Below, in pieces: positions 33,930 through 43,393 of a stretch of 64,000 bases of DNA. The notes under the pieces are model-generated. The model ran no database searches, had not been told where the DNA came from, and worked only from the letters and a program-made list of their open reading frames with translations. Source of the stretch: Wolinella sp963540505 (GTDB taxonomy: Bacteria; Campylobacterota; Campylobacteria; Campylobacterales; Helicobacteraceae). Numbering within the stretch: the first letter of the stretch is position 1; each line of letters opens with the position of its first letter. A program made the position numbers and the translations under genes. The stretch spans positions 124,001-188,000 of the forward strand of contig CAUTMV010000003.1 of NCBI GenBank assembly GCA_963540505.1, given 5' to 3'.

Positions 33930-35147
33930 ATGTATGATCCGTCGCTCATCACGAAGAAAAAGGTGGGAGTTTCCATTCTTTACGTGGAAGATGAGGAGAA
34001 TATTCGGAACGTTTTGACCAAAATTTTGCTAAGGAAATTCAGCGAAGTGCTGAGTGCTTCAAGCGGTGCAGAGGGGCTTAGGCTCTATCTTGAGAAGCGT
34101 CCGGACATCGTCATTACGGATATTCGTATGCCCGATATGAGCGGAATCGAGATGAGCAGGCGCATAAGAGAGATTAATCCTGAAGCCCTCATCGTCGTTA
34201 CGACCGCATTCACCGATGTGGAGCACTTTCTTGACGCCATTAGTCTGGGGATCAATCGCTTCATCATTAAGCCCATCGATTCTCAAAAGCTTGAAGCCAC
34301 CATCCACGAGCTGCTTGAGACGGTAAAAAAACGCCACGAATTTGATGATGCCAGCCGTCTTCTCAGGGAGTATCGCAGGGCGGTGGATTGCAGCGTCATT
34401 GTCTCTAAAACGGACAGGCAGGGGGTTATTACCTATGTCAATGAGGCGTTTTGCGATGTTTCGGGCTATTCACAGCAAGAGCTCATGGGCAAGCCGCACA
34501 ATATCGTGCGTCATCCGCTCAGTCCAAAGCGACTTTTTGAGGAGATTTGGAGCACGATTCTTACGGGCAGGAGCTGGAAAGGCAGGATTAAGAATCAGAA
34601 AAAAGGGGGCGGGAGCTACACTCTTGAGACGACGATTGTGCCCATTAGCGATTCAGAGGGCGAGATCCTCGAGTTTATCGCGCTATGCTATGACATCACG
34701 GAGCTGCTCGCGATCCAAGAAGCGATGGAGCAAATGCGCATCTCGCAGCTCAAAGAGAGTATCCAGAAGGCTTCGGAATTGCGCACGGAGCTACTGCTTG
34801 GCTCTATTCCGCACCCTGCGTTTGTAATTGATACAAACGATCAAATCGTGGGCTTCAACAAGCACGCGGAGGCACTTTTTGGTCTTGCACATAAAAAGTG
34901 GCATGAGAAACTCTTGCAAAAGAAGCTCGATTTTAAGAGTCTTGCAGGGACGGAGAATCCGCTCTTTAGCTCTTTAATTGACTGGAAGCAGCTTATTGGG
35001 CTTGAGAATAAAGGGGCGAGCTTAATCACTCTGCGCCTCCCCTCCGAGCAGAGCCGCTACATCTTGGGAATCGCCCCACTGGAGGGCGAAAAATCCGATC
35101 AGATGATCCTTATACTCACACCGCTAAATGGGATCGATAGCCTATGA
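33930..35147 (+). CDS. REC-PAS-PAS signalling protein (response regulator without known output domain)
   Basis: 405 residues from the ATG at 33930 (AGGAGG six bases upstream). A receiver domain (about 12-130) shows acidic Asp21/Glu22, phospho-acceptor Asp64 in IVITDIRMPDMSG, TAFTD, and Lys in FIIKPID. A first PAS domain (about 145-265) has TYVNEAFCDVSGYSQQEL, HNIVRHP and WKGRIKNQKKGG as in Aer/PAS redox or ligand sensors, then a short linker helix and a second PAS (about 295-400, PHPAFVIDTNDQIVGFNKHA). No kinase, DNA-binding or cyclase domain follows and no histidine kinase is adjacent. Its last bases overlap the propeller gene (ATGA). Confidence 0.9.
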   Translation: MYDPSLITKKKVGVSILYVEDEENIRNVLTKILLRKFSEVLSASSGAEGLRLYLEKRPDIVITDIRMPDMSGIEMSRRIREINPEALIVVTTAFTDVEHFLDAISLGINRFIIKPIDSQKLEATIHELLETVKKRHEFDDASRLLREYRRAVDCSVIVSKTDRQGVITYVNEAFCDVSGYSQQELMGKPHNIVRHPLSPKRLFEEIWSTILTGRSWKGRIKNQKKGGGSYTLETTIVPISDSEGEILEFIALCYDITELLAIQEAMEQMRISQLKESIQKASELRTELLLGSIPHPAFVIDTNDQIVGFNKHAEALFGLAHKKWHEKLLQKKLDFKSLAGTENPLFSSLIDWKQLIGLENKGASLITLRLPSEQSRYILGIAPLEGEKSDQMILILTPLNGIDSL

Positions 35148-37315
35148 TTCCCCTACTTCATCGCCTCAAACTCAGCGGAAGCGTCCTGGAGATGGGAATC
35201 GCCAATCAGCGAATGCTCATATTGGATAGTTTCTACAACCTCTATGAGGTCGCGCTGGATACATTTCAGTTCAGAAAAAGCCTGAAAATCACAAAAAGTT
35301 ATGAGCTTTTGCACAAATTCGGCAAAAGTAGCGCGACTTCGCAAAACAACTATGTCGTGCTTGGACTAAGCAAAACTACCCGGGCAATCGTGCTCAAAGT
35401 CGAAGAGAGCGTCGAAAAAGTCATGTCGCTTGCATGGCACAAGGCGGACATTTCAATCGCGAACTTCTCGCGCGATGGGTGCTACCTCGCCACAGGGGGC
35501 GAAGATGGACGCACACTCATCTATCAAGTCCCAAGCTTCAATCTCCTATCCACACTCCCGCCGCGCCCGGACTATATCTGCGGCATGGCATTTTCTCCCG
35601 ATTCCTCACTCATTGCCGTGAGCTGCTTTGATCGCTCTTTGATAATCTTTGACCTCAAACGATCCACCGAAATCGCCTCTTTCACAACCAAAGAAGTGGT
35701 AGAGGATTTGGGATTTTTCAATGAAAACGGCTCGCTTTTTTTTGTCTGCAAAGACGGCTCGACGGGCGTTTTTAACATCAAAGAGCAGAAAATCATCTCT
35801 GAAAAGAAACAATTTCAGCAGTGGCTCACTTGCGTCTGCATTACAGAAGATGGCGACTACGCATACATCGGCACGCGAGATAATTTTCTCCATCTAGTCC
35901 GCACCAAAGATAATCAGCCGCTTGCCTCCGCCCCCACCGAACACATGGGAATCGCCTCGATGATTCTTGAAGGGAATCGTCTATTTATAGGCTATGCCGA
36001 TGGGTATATCGAGATTTTGGAGCTTGATAAGGGGAGTGGGGAGTTTGAGGCTTATTTGAAGATTAATGACCTCATCAAAGCAAAAACCCTCGCGGAGAAT
36101 CAAAATATCTTTCTAAAAACCCTGCCTTTTTATGCCAAAAAACTTGATGAACTCTGGAAAGATGCCCTAAAAGAGGCGATTGACCTGCTTGCTAGGGATC
36201 GATTCCAAGAGGCGCTTGTGTTTGTTTCGCCCTTTATGGACGATCCGCGCAAAAAAGAGGAGTTTAGCTACTACACCGAGCAAAGGGAGTTTGTCGCACA
36301 ATTCCTTGACGCGCTTGAGAGAGATGAGATCGCCGAGGCGTATAAAGTGGCGGAAAATCATCAGGAAATTACGAAAATCGTGCCCTATGAGAAGCTCGAG
36401 GCTCACTATCACAAGACTTTTGAAGCGTGCAAAAAGATGCTCGCAGATGACGCATTTAGCAATCTTCCTAAGGCGCAAGAGCTCCTAAAGCCCTTTATAA
36501 ACGTGCGCGATAAAAAAGAGGCTATTTATATGCTTTTGCACAATTCCGACAAATATCTAAGCGCGGATAATGCCCTAAAAGAGCGCAATTTTGTCGAGTA
36601 TTTCCGACTTAGCGAGCGATTCCCTTTCCTAAAAGACACGGAAACCTACAAAAAAACTTACTTTTTGGGGCAGCAAATTGTCGAGAGAATCGCGCTTTTA
36701 GAGAATGAAAAAAACTTTGAGAAAGCCATCGAGCTGGCAAAATTCCTAGGCATGCTCGCTCCTTTTAAGAATCTTGCGCTGGAACGCGTAAAACTCATCG
36801 AGAAAAAACGCGCATTCCTTGAGGTGCTCAACGCAAAAGAGCTTAAGAAAGCCTACGCGCTCGCCGATTCCGAAGAGAGCTTGCGCGCATTGCCCGAATT
36901 CATCAAACTTCTTGAGGAATTTTCCATGCTGCATGAGCGCGCCTATGCACTTGCATATCGCGGTAACAGCAAAGATACGCTGGCACTTTTGGAGGAGTAT
37001 TTGGAGATTCCCTACTGGCAGGAGAAAATCGCCTCTACCATGCGAATCGCCTACCTCTATGAGATTAAAACGCTCAGTAAAAAACTCGCGCCCAAAGAGG
37101 TGGAGTGGGGCAGATCGCTTGAAGGATACGTCGAACGATTCGGAAAAGATGACGAGCTGGCCACAGTGTGCGAGGCATGCGGACTGAAGCAATATTTCGA
37201 TGAGATTACCTCAACCGGAGACCCGCACGGGTATCAAACGCGCCCCTACCTCTCCTCAATTGTGCTGCGCATTGAAGATGAGTCCACGCCAATCGCGCAG
37301 GAAGAGGACGCCTAA
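35144..37315 (+). CDS. WD40-like beta-propeller protein with helical C-terminus, coupled to the receiver gene
   Basis: 723 residues, no signal peptide. Residues about 1-300 contain WD40-type repeats: ISIANFSRDGCYLATGGEDG, ICGMAFSPDSSLIAVSCFD, LTCVCITEDGDYAYIGTRD and IGYADGYIEILEL. Residues about 320-700 are strongly helical and charged, with repeated short helix pairs suggestive of a TPR-like solenoid scaffold. It overlaps the REC-PAS-PAS gene by four bases, so the two are made together and probably interact; that is inference. I know no functional description of this pair. It ends tail-to-tail with the HIT gene, sharing four bases. Confidence 0.8.
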   Translation: MIPLLHRLKLSGSVLEMGIANQRMLILDSFYNLYEVALDTFQFRKSLKITKSYELLHKFGKSSATSQNNYVVLGLSKTTRAIVLKVEESVEKVMSLAWHKADISIANFSRDGCYLATGGEDGRTLIYQVPSFNLLSTLPPRPDYICGMAFSPDSSLIAVSCFDRSLIIFDLKRSTEIASFTTKEVVEDLGFFNENGSLFFVCKDGSTGVFNIKEQKIISEKKQFQQWLTCVCITEDGDYAYIGTRDNFLHLVRTKDNQPLASAPTEHMGIASMILEGNRLFIGYADGYIEILELDKGSGEFEAYLKINDLIKAKTLAENQNIFLKTLPFYAKKLDELWKDALKEAIDLLARDRFQEALVFVSPFMDDPRKKEEFSYYTEQREFVAQFLDALERDEIAEAYKVAENHQEITKIVPYEKLEAHYHKTFEACKKMLADDAFSNLPKAQELLKPFINVRDKKEAIYMLLHNSDKYLSADNALKERNFVEYFRLSERFPFLKDTETYKKTYFLGQQIVERIALLENEKNFEKAIELAKFLGMLAPFKNLALERVKLIEKKRAFLEVLNAKELKKAYALADSEESLRALPEFIKLLEEFSMLHERAYALAYRGNSKDTLALLEEYLEIPYWQEKIASTMRIAYLYEIKTLSKKLAPKEVEWGRSLEGYVERFGKDDELATVCEACGLKQYFDEITSTGDPHGYQTRPYLSSIVLRIEDESTPIAQEEDA

Positions 37316-37674
37316 ATGCTCTTATGCGGTTGATTCTCACCCTCGCGTAAATCGCCCCACACAAGTCGCGTCCCGCCAAGAATATGGAAATGAAGATGTG
37401 GCACCTCCTGCCCACCATCATATCCGACATTTGTGATTAGTCGATAGCCCGCCTCCTCAAGCCCTAATTTTTCGGCAACCTCTTGAATAAAAAGCGTCAT
37501 GCCCATCATTAGCGAGGAATCGACCTCCTGAAAGCTCTTCACGCACTTTTTGGGAATCGCAAGCACATGAACAGGGGCTTTGGGATTAATATCGTGAAAT
37601 GCCAAAAAATCCTCATTTTCATGCACTTTATTGCAAGGAATCTCTCCCGCCACAATCCGCTCAAATATCGTCAT
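37312..37674 (-). CDS. HIT-family nucleotide hydrolase (HinT-like)
   Basis: 120 residues with the histidine triad EVPHLHFHILGG near the C-terminus. HinT proteins hydrolyse AMP-lysine or other purine phosphoramidates. AAGGAG lies near the ATG. In H. pylori a HIT gene also borders pheST, but here it is on the opposite strand, diverging from pheS across 200 bases. Confidence 0.93.
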   Translation of the reverse strand: MTIFERIVAGEIPCNKVHENEDFLAFHDINPKAPVHVLAIPKKCVKSFQEVDSSLMMGMTLFIQEVAEKLGLEEAGYRLITNVGYDGGQEVPHLHFHILGGTRLVWGDLREGENQPHKSI

Positions 37675-37874
37675 CTTCGCTCCTTTTTGTCTCGATTCCT
37701 AGGGAAACGCTAGGTGCTCCCAATCGCCCATTGTAGCATTTTTAAAAATCGCGCCACGATTCTCCAACCTCACGAAGCCTTGCTCAGTAATTTTTTAAGT
37801 TGCTCCTTTAATATAGCCGCAATCTATTTTCCATTAAAATTTGCGTTTTAAATCACACCACTAGGAAGAGCGAC

Positions 37875-38867
37875 TTGCAGCACTTAATCGATGAGATAAA
37901 AAATGCGCGAAATTCCCATGAACTCGAGGAGATTCGCATTAAAGCACTGGGGAAAAAGGGTGTTTTGACAAATGAATTTGCGCTCCTAAAAGATCTGGAA
38001 GGAGAGGCGAAAAAGGAGCGTGCAAAGGAGCTAAATGCGACCAAATCGGCATTTGAGCGCGAATTTGCACTAAAAAAGGAGCTGCTCTCCGCAGAAGAGC
38101 TCTCCGCCAAACTCCTGCAAGAGCGCGTCGATCTCACACTCTTTAATGCTCCAAAGTCCCTTGGCGCGGCTCACCCCGTAATGATTACCATGGAGCGGAT
38201 TATCGATTATTTCCTTTCGCTCAATTTCGCGATTAAAAGTGGTCCGCTCATAGAAGATGATTTTCATAATTTTGAAGCCCTAAACCTCCCCAAATACCAC
38301 CCCGCGCGCGATATGCAAGATACGTTTTATTTCAAAGACGGTGCGCTTTTACGCACCCACACTTCTCCCGTGCAGATTCGCACCATGGAGGCGGAGACGC
38401 CACCTATCCGCATTATCGCACCCGGAGCGGTTTTCCGCCGTGATTACGACCTCACGCATACGCCGATGTTTCATCAGGTTGAGGGACTTGTCGTTGAAGA
38501 GGAAGGGCGTGTCTCGTTTGCAAATCTCAAATATATCCTTGAGGATTTTCTGAAGTATATGTTTGGCGATGTGCGGGTGCGATTCCGCACGAGCTTCTTC
38601 CCATTTACCGAGCCAAGTGCCGAGGCGGACATCAGCTGTATTTTTTGTCATGGCGATGGGTGCCGCGTCTGCTCGCATACAGGCTGGCTTGAGGTGCTTG
38701 GGTGTGGGCTAGTTGATGAGAATGTATTTAAAGCGGTAGGCTATGAAAATGTCAGCGGTTACGCCTTTGGACTGGGGGTGGAGCGATTTGCCATGCTAAT
38801 CCACGCCGTATCGGATTTGCGGGCATTTTTTGAGAATGATCTACGAGTATTGGAGCAGTTTCGATGA
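37875..38867 (+). CDS. pheS: Phenylalanyl-tRNA synthetase alpha subunit
   Basis: 330 residues: N-terminal coiled coil (about 1-85) then a class II synthetase core with motif 2 (PGAVFRRDYDLTHTPMFHQ) and motif 3 (GYAFGLGVERFAML). ISCIFCHGDGCRVCSHTGW is a cysteine-rich loop found in many PheS proteins. The start is TTG at 37875 with AGGAAGAG upstream. The 200-base spacer before it shows no obvious attenuator. It overlaps pheT (ATGA). Confidence 0.97.
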   Translation: MQHLIDEIKNARNSHELEEIRIKALGKKGVLTNEFALLKDLEGEAKKERAKELNATKSAFEREFALKKELLSAEELSAKLLQERVDLTLFNAPKSLGAAHPVMITMERIIDYFLSLNFAIKSGPLIEDDFHNFEALNLPKYHPARDMQDTFYFKDGALLRTHTSPVQIRTMEAETPPIRIIAPGAVFRRDYDLTHTPMFHQVEGLVVEEEGRVSFANLKYILEDFLKYMFGDVRVRFRTSFFPFTEPSAEADISCIFCHGDGCRVCSHTGWLEVLGCGLVDENVFKAVGYENVSGYAFGLGVERFAMLIHAVSDLRAFFENDLRVLEQFR

Positions 38868-41203
38868 TTTTCACACGCACTTTAATCACGCCATTTGTTG
38901 ATATTTCGGACATTAGCACTGAGCAGCTCTATAAAACACTCAATGACATCGGGCTGGAAGTCGATTCCTGCCATCATCTGAGAGCCCCAAAAGGCGTGGT
39001 GGTGGGCAAGATTCTCGAGGTGGAGAAGCACCCAAACGCAGATAAACTTAGCGTCTGCAAAGTGGATATCGGGGGCGCAGCACCTTTGCAAATCGTCTGT
39101 GGGGCGAAAAATGTCGCCAAAGACACATGGGTCGCACTCGCAACCGAAGGGACAAAAATCAGCGATACACTCACGATTAAGCAATCCAAACTCCGCGGAA
39201 TACAGAGCGAGGGCATGCTCTGTTCGCTGAGCGAGCTTGGATTCCCGAAGGTCAATGAGGGAATCGTGATCCTCGATTCCTCGGTTGGCGCGCTTGTGTT
39301 GGGCAAACCGCTTGAGGAGTATCCACTCTTTAATGATGATATTTTTGAGATTGACATCACGCCTAACCGCGGAGATTGCTTGAGCTTTTATGGCGTGGCG
39401 CGCGAGCTTGCGGCGATTTATGAAAAGAGCTTCAACGAATACCCAAAAGAGCCCGAAAGAGAGAATGTTCTGGGAATCGGGCGCCTGCTTCAAGTCTCTT
39501 GCGAGGGGAAACTCGATTCCTCTTTGCTTTACAAAACCATCGAGCTAAAAGAGCCCTCACTCCCCCTCAGCGTTGCCCTGCCGCTCGCATATAACGAACT
39601 TCTGTGCGATGATAATCTGCAAAATTTCCTCCGCTACGCCACGCTTCTTAGCGGCGTGCTCATTCGAGCCTATCCGCACGAGGGAATCGAAGATGAACGC
39701 CCCATCAAACGCTCTTTGGTGATTAAGCACGATGAGAATGCCCTAGGATCGGTCTATGACGGCGAGCATAAACTCTCAACCATCGGAATCTCGGCGCACG
39801 ATTCCTCAAAAATGCATGCTTTTGTGATTCTTGAAGCAAGCTTCACGCCCCCTGCGATCCTCTCTGAAAGAGCTGTGCAAAGCAAGGCAAAAAAAGACCC
39901 CTACACTTTCTATCGCGCCTCACGCGGAAGCAATCCAAGTCTAAATGAGGGAATCGACCTCCTTTGCAGCGCACTTCAGAGGATTAATGGCGCAATTATC
40001 CACTCGGGCACGCACGAGATTACCCAAGACTACAAGCCTAGAATGATTAACATCAACATAGATTCGCTCAATAAACTCATCGGAATGGAGCTGGAAAAAG
40101 CCAAAGTCATCGCGATTCTTAAGAGGCTGGGATTTAAAGTCGACCTTACGCACGATGATTCCGTAATCATGGTCTATCCACCCCTCGCACGTCAGGATAT
40201 TCAAAACAGACAAGACGTCGCCGAAGAGATTGTGCGAATGATTGGCATTGACGCTATTGCAGCCGTGCCGCTGCACATCGCGCACAAAAGCCGCAAAACT
40301 CCCGAGCTCTCCGCCTACAAATATCAGCGCACGCTCGCCAAACGCGCGCAAGCAATGGGCTTTAGCGAAGCTGTTACGTTTCTTTTTAACCAAAAAAGCC
40401 GCCTTGTGGAGTGGGGCTACACGCCGCTTAATGAGGGAATCGACCTCCTAAACCCCATTACAAGCGAGCTTGATACCCTGCGTCCGACGCTCCTGCTCTC
40501 GCTCCTTGATGTCATCGCACGCAATAAAAATCTCGGCTACACGCAAATCTCGCTCTTTGAGATAGGCTCAGTCTATTCCGTCACACGAGAAGAGTGCACA
40601 ATGGCAGCGTTTGTCGCGAGCGGTTTTAAGGAAGACGCGCATTTCCCCCACCCAAAGGGGGTGCGCTGGGATATTCTCTCTTTTGCAAGCACGCTTAGCT
40701 CCGTGATTGGCGAATTTTCGCTTGAGCAATACGCGCCTCAAAGCAGGAAAATTTTCCACCCCGCTCAGTGTGCTTATATCATTAAAGAAGGCAAGAGAAT
40801 CGGCACACTTGCCAAGCTCCATCCCCTCGCGCAGGAACGTTTTGATATTGATGAGACCTTCATGGCGGAAATCGAGCTGGACACGCTCGCGCCAAAGCTC
40901 ATAAAAGCGCAGAATTTCTCTCGATTCCAGCCTTTGCAGCGCGACCTTACCGTGCTAATCAGCCAAAGCCACCCTTTTAACACCATTAGAGAGGCGATTA
41001 AAAAGCTTGCGATTCCCGAGCTTAAGGGGATTTTCCCGCTTGACCTTTATAGCGATGAGACCTTTGAGAGTGGCAAAACGAGCCTTACCATTAGGGTGGA
41101 AATTCAATCAGAAAGTAAAACTTTAGAGGAAGAAGAGATTGCGGGAATCATGGCAAAAATCCTGCATCTCCTTGAGCAAGAGTTTGGCGCGAAACTCCGA
41201 TGA
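38864..41203 (+). CDS. pheT: Phenylalanyl-tRNA synthetase beta subunit
   Basis: 779 residues. It begins with a tRNA-binding EMAP-like domain (about 40-150, HPNADKLSVCKVDIG, IQSEGMLCSLSELG), then B3/B4 editing, B5, the inactive synthetase-like core and a C-terminal FDX-ACB domain (about 690-779, FSRFQPLQRDLTVLI). It forms the alpha2-beta2 enzyme with PheS. Both ends overlap neighbours by four bases (ATGA). Confidence 0.97.
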   Translation: MIFTRTLITPFVDISDISTEQLYKTLNDIGLEVDSCHHLRAPKGVVVGKILEVEKHPNADKLSVCKVDIGGAAPLQIVCGAKNVAKDTWVALATEGTKISDTLTIKQSKLRGIQSEGMLCSLSELGFPKVNEGIVILDSSVGALVLGKPLEEYPLFNDDIFEIDITPNRGDCLSFYGVARELAAIYEKSFNEYPKEPERENVLGIGRLLQVSCEGKLDSSLLYKTIELKEPSLPLSVALPLAYNELLCDDNLQNFLRYATLLSGVLIRAYPHEGIEDERPIKRSLVIKHDENALGSVYDGEHKLSTIGISAHDSSKMHAFVILEASFTPPAILSERAVQSKAKKDPYTFYRASRGSNPSLNEGIDLLCSALQRINGAIIHSGTHEITQDYKPRMININIDSLNKLIGMELEKAKVIAILKRLGFKVDLTHDDSVIMVYPPLARQDIQNRQDVAEEIVRMIGIDAIAAVPLHIAHKSRKTPELSAYKYQRTLAKRAQAMGFSEAVTFLFNQKSRLVEWGYTPLNEGIDLLNPITSELDTLRPTLLLSLLDVIARNKNLGYTQISLFEIGSVYSVTREECTMAAFVASGFKEDAHFPHPKGVRWDILSFASTLSSVIGEFSLEQYAPQSRKIFHPAQCAYIIKEGKRIGTLAKLHPLAQERFDIDETFMAEIELDTLAPKLIKAQNFSRFQPLQRDLTVLISQSHPFNTIREAIKKLAIPELKGIFPLDLYSDETFESGKTSLTIRVEIQSESKTLEEEEIAGIMAKILHLLEQEFGAKLR

Positions 41204-42504
41204 GAATCACGCGTGTATCTCCGAAAAATGGGAGTTTTGAGCTCGAAATCGATAAAATCGCCACGGATAAATCAATCTCCCATCGTTGCGCGATTTTCTC
41301 GCTCCTCGCGCAAAAGCCCTCGCGCATTCGTGGCTTTCTAAGGGGGGAAGATACACTAAATACGCTAAAAATCGCTCAAAAGCTCGGGTTGGACGTCGCT
41401 TCGGAGGGCGATTCCCTCATTCTTACTCCGCCGCGCAATGGAATTATCGAGCCTGATGACGTTCTTGATTGCGGCAACGCCGGAACCGCAATACGCCTAT
41501 ACACCGGGCTTTTAAGCGCGATTAAGGGCTATTTTGTCTTAAGCGGCGATAGTTATTTAAGAAAACGCCCCATGCGCCGAATCGTCGATCCTCTGCGCAG
41601 TATCGGAGCGAAAATCTTTGGGCGCGATGGGGGGGAGCTCGCTCCGCTAAGCATCATCGGCGCGCCGCTAAGGAGCTTTGATTACACATCGCCTATCGCC
41701 TCAGCACAGGTCAAAAGCGCGCTAATTCTCGCCGCTATGCATGGGGAATCGCCCTCTTATTTCAGCGAGCCCGAGCTCAGTCGCGACCACACCGAGCGCA
41801 TGTTACAGGGCATGGAGGCAGCAATCGCAGCCAAAGAGGGTAAAATCATCATTACGCCGCGAAGCAAGCTCTCGCCCTTAGAGCTTACGATTCCCGCCGA
41901 TCCCTCGAGTGCCTTTTTTTTCGCGGTGGCTGCGGCGATTACTCCGGGAGCGAAAGTGCTTTTAAGAAATGTGCTGCTAAATCCCACAAGAATCGAGGGC
42001 TTCAAGGCTCTGGAGCGCATGGGTGCGAAGATTGACTATCAGATTACCTCGCAAACCTACGAGAACATAGGCGATATTGAGGTCGCGCACGCTTCGCTTA
42101 GGGGGATTAACATAACCGAGCGTCTCTCGTGGCTCATCGATGAACTTCCTGCACTCTCCATCGCCATGGCACTTGCAGAGGGGAAAAGTTGCGTCCAAAA
42201 CGCTAAAGAGCTTCGGGCTAAGGAGAGCGATCGCATTAGCGTCGTAGTGGAGAATCTGCAAAAGCTCGGAATCGAGGCTATAGAACTAGACGATGGCTAT
42301 GAGATTACGGGCGGGGAATTCAAAGCAACGCAGACGCTGGAGAGCCACGGCGATCACAGGATTGCGATGAGCTTCGCGCTCGTGGGGCTGTGCGTGCCTG
42401 TTGAGATTTTGGATACGGACTGCATGGACGTCTCTTTCCCCAATTTCCTTCATATCCTCGCACAGATGGCAAAGGTGGAACATGAAAGTCAAGCTCGCGG
42501 ATAA
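41200..42504 (+). CDS. aroA: 5-enolpyruvylshikimate-3-phosphate synthase
   Basis: 434 residues, shikimate pathway. DKSISHRCAIFSLLA, DCGNAGTAIRLYTGLL, ARDHTER-type PELSRDHTERML, and ELRAKESDRI are the phosphoenolpyruvate and shikimate-3-phosphate site motifs. GNAGTAIR is the sequence region associated with PEP binding. It overlaps pheT by four bases and ispH by 23 bases. Confidence 0.97.
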   Translation: MRITRVSPKNGSFELEIDKIATDKSISHRCAIFSLLAQKPSRIRGFLRGEDTLNTLKIAQKLGLDVASEGDSLILTPPRNGIIEPDDVLDCGNAGTAIRLYTGLLSAIKGYFVLSGDSYLRKRPMRRIVDPLRSIGAKIFGRDGGELAPLSIIGAPLRSFDYTSPIASAQVKSALILAAMHGESPSYFSEPELSRDHTERMLQGMEAAIAAKEGKIIITPRSKLSPLELTIPADPSSAFFFAVAAAITPGAKVLLRNVLLNPTRIEGFKALERMGAKIDYQITSQTYENIGDIEVAHASLRGINITERLSWLIDELPALSIAMALAEGKSCVQNAKELRAKESDRISVVVENLQKLGIEAIELDDGYEITGGEFKATQTLESHGDHRIAMSFALVGLCVPVEILDTDCMDVSFPNFLHILAQMAKVEHESQARG

Positions 42505-43306
42505 GCTCGGCTTTTGCTTTGGCGTGAAGCGCGCCATCAAGCTCGCGGAATCGCACCAAGGCGGAATCACGCTCGGACCACTTATCCATAACAAAAAGGA
42601 GATCGAGCGACTAAAGAGCGATTTTGGCGTGATTCTTAAGGAATCGGTGAGTGAGATTCCCAAAGATTCCGCAGTGATTATCCGCACGCATGGGATTCCC
42701 AAAAACGACCTCATCACGCTTCGACAAAACGCTCAAAAGGTCATCGACGCCACCTGCCCTTTTGTTACAAAACCTCAGAAAATCTGCGAAAAAATGAGCG
42801 CGGAGGGGTATGGGATCGTCATTTTCGGCGACATTAATCACCCCGAAGTCCAAGGCGTGATGAGCTACTCCTCCACAGAGCCGATTGTTGTGATGTGCGT
42901 AGAGGATCTTTTGGGGCGGGAACTAAAAGGCAAGGTTGCGCTTGTTTCGCAGACAACGAAAAAGATTGAGGATTTTCTCAAAATTGCAGACTATCTCATT
43001 CAAAAAAGTGCGGAGGTGCGGATATTTAACACCATTTGTAATGCCACTTTTGACAATCAAGAGGCGGCGAGGCGGCTGAGCAGGGAGGTTGATGTGATGA
43101 TTATCGCGGGCGGGAAAAACTCCTCAAACACCAAACAGCTCCTCTCTATTTGCCTTGAGAACTGCGCGGATAGCTATCTCATCGAAGATGAGAGCGAGCT
43201 TAGAGCGGAGTGGTTTACGGGGAAAAAACTCTGCGGCGTGAGCGCAGGAGCGTCGACTCCCGAGTGGATTATCAGGCAAATCGTGCAAAGTATCGAAAAA
43301 TACTAA
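42482..43306 (+). CDS. ispH: 4-hydroxy-3-methylbut-2-enyl diphosphate reductase IspH
   Basis: 274 residues, the length I recall for H. pylori. Cluster cysteines are in KLGFCFGVKRAI, IDATCPFVTKPQ and TICNATFDNQEA. It catalyses the last MEP-pathway step to IPP and DMAPP. The ATG at 42482 lies inside the end of aroA with AGGTGG upstream; the longer frame from 42401 is part of the overlap and is rejected. Confidence 0.97.
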   Translation: MKVKLADKLGFCFGVKRAIKLAESHQGGITLGPLIHNKKEIERLKSDFGVILKESVSEIPKDSAVIIRTHGIPKNDLITLRQNAQKVIDATCPFVTKPQKICEKMSAEGYGIVIFGDINHPEVQGVMSYSSTEPIVVMCVEDLLGRELKGKVALVSQTTKKIEDFLKIADYLIQKSAEVRIFNTICNATFDNQEAARRLSREVDVMIIAGGKNSSNTKQLLSICLENCADSYLIEDESELRAEWFTGKKLCGVSAGASTPEWIIRQIVQSIEKY

Positions 43307-43345
43307 ACTTTTTATAGCGAGCATAAGGAAAAATAAAGTAAAATC

Positions 43346-43375
43346 GAACCTAAGTTCATAGGACGGTTCAACTTA
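43346..43375 (+). promoter_or_regulatory. Alternative hairpins in the rpsA leader
   Basis: GAACC (43346-43350) can pair with GGTTC (43365-43369), while TAAGTT (43351-43356) can pair with AACTTA (43370-43375). The two stems cross, so only one can form at a time. They lie 19 bases before the rpsA ATG, after a TAAAAT -10-like sequence at 43339-43344. S1 represses its own mRNA in other bacteria; a similar role here is only a suggestion. Confidence 0.3.
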
Positions 43376-43393
43376 CAAAACAGAAGGGTTACA

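Noticed and set aside
42401..42481. Longer IspH start inside aroA
   Set aside because: The family start MKVKLADKLGFCFG is at 42482 with its own ribosome site; the extension just re-reads aroA.
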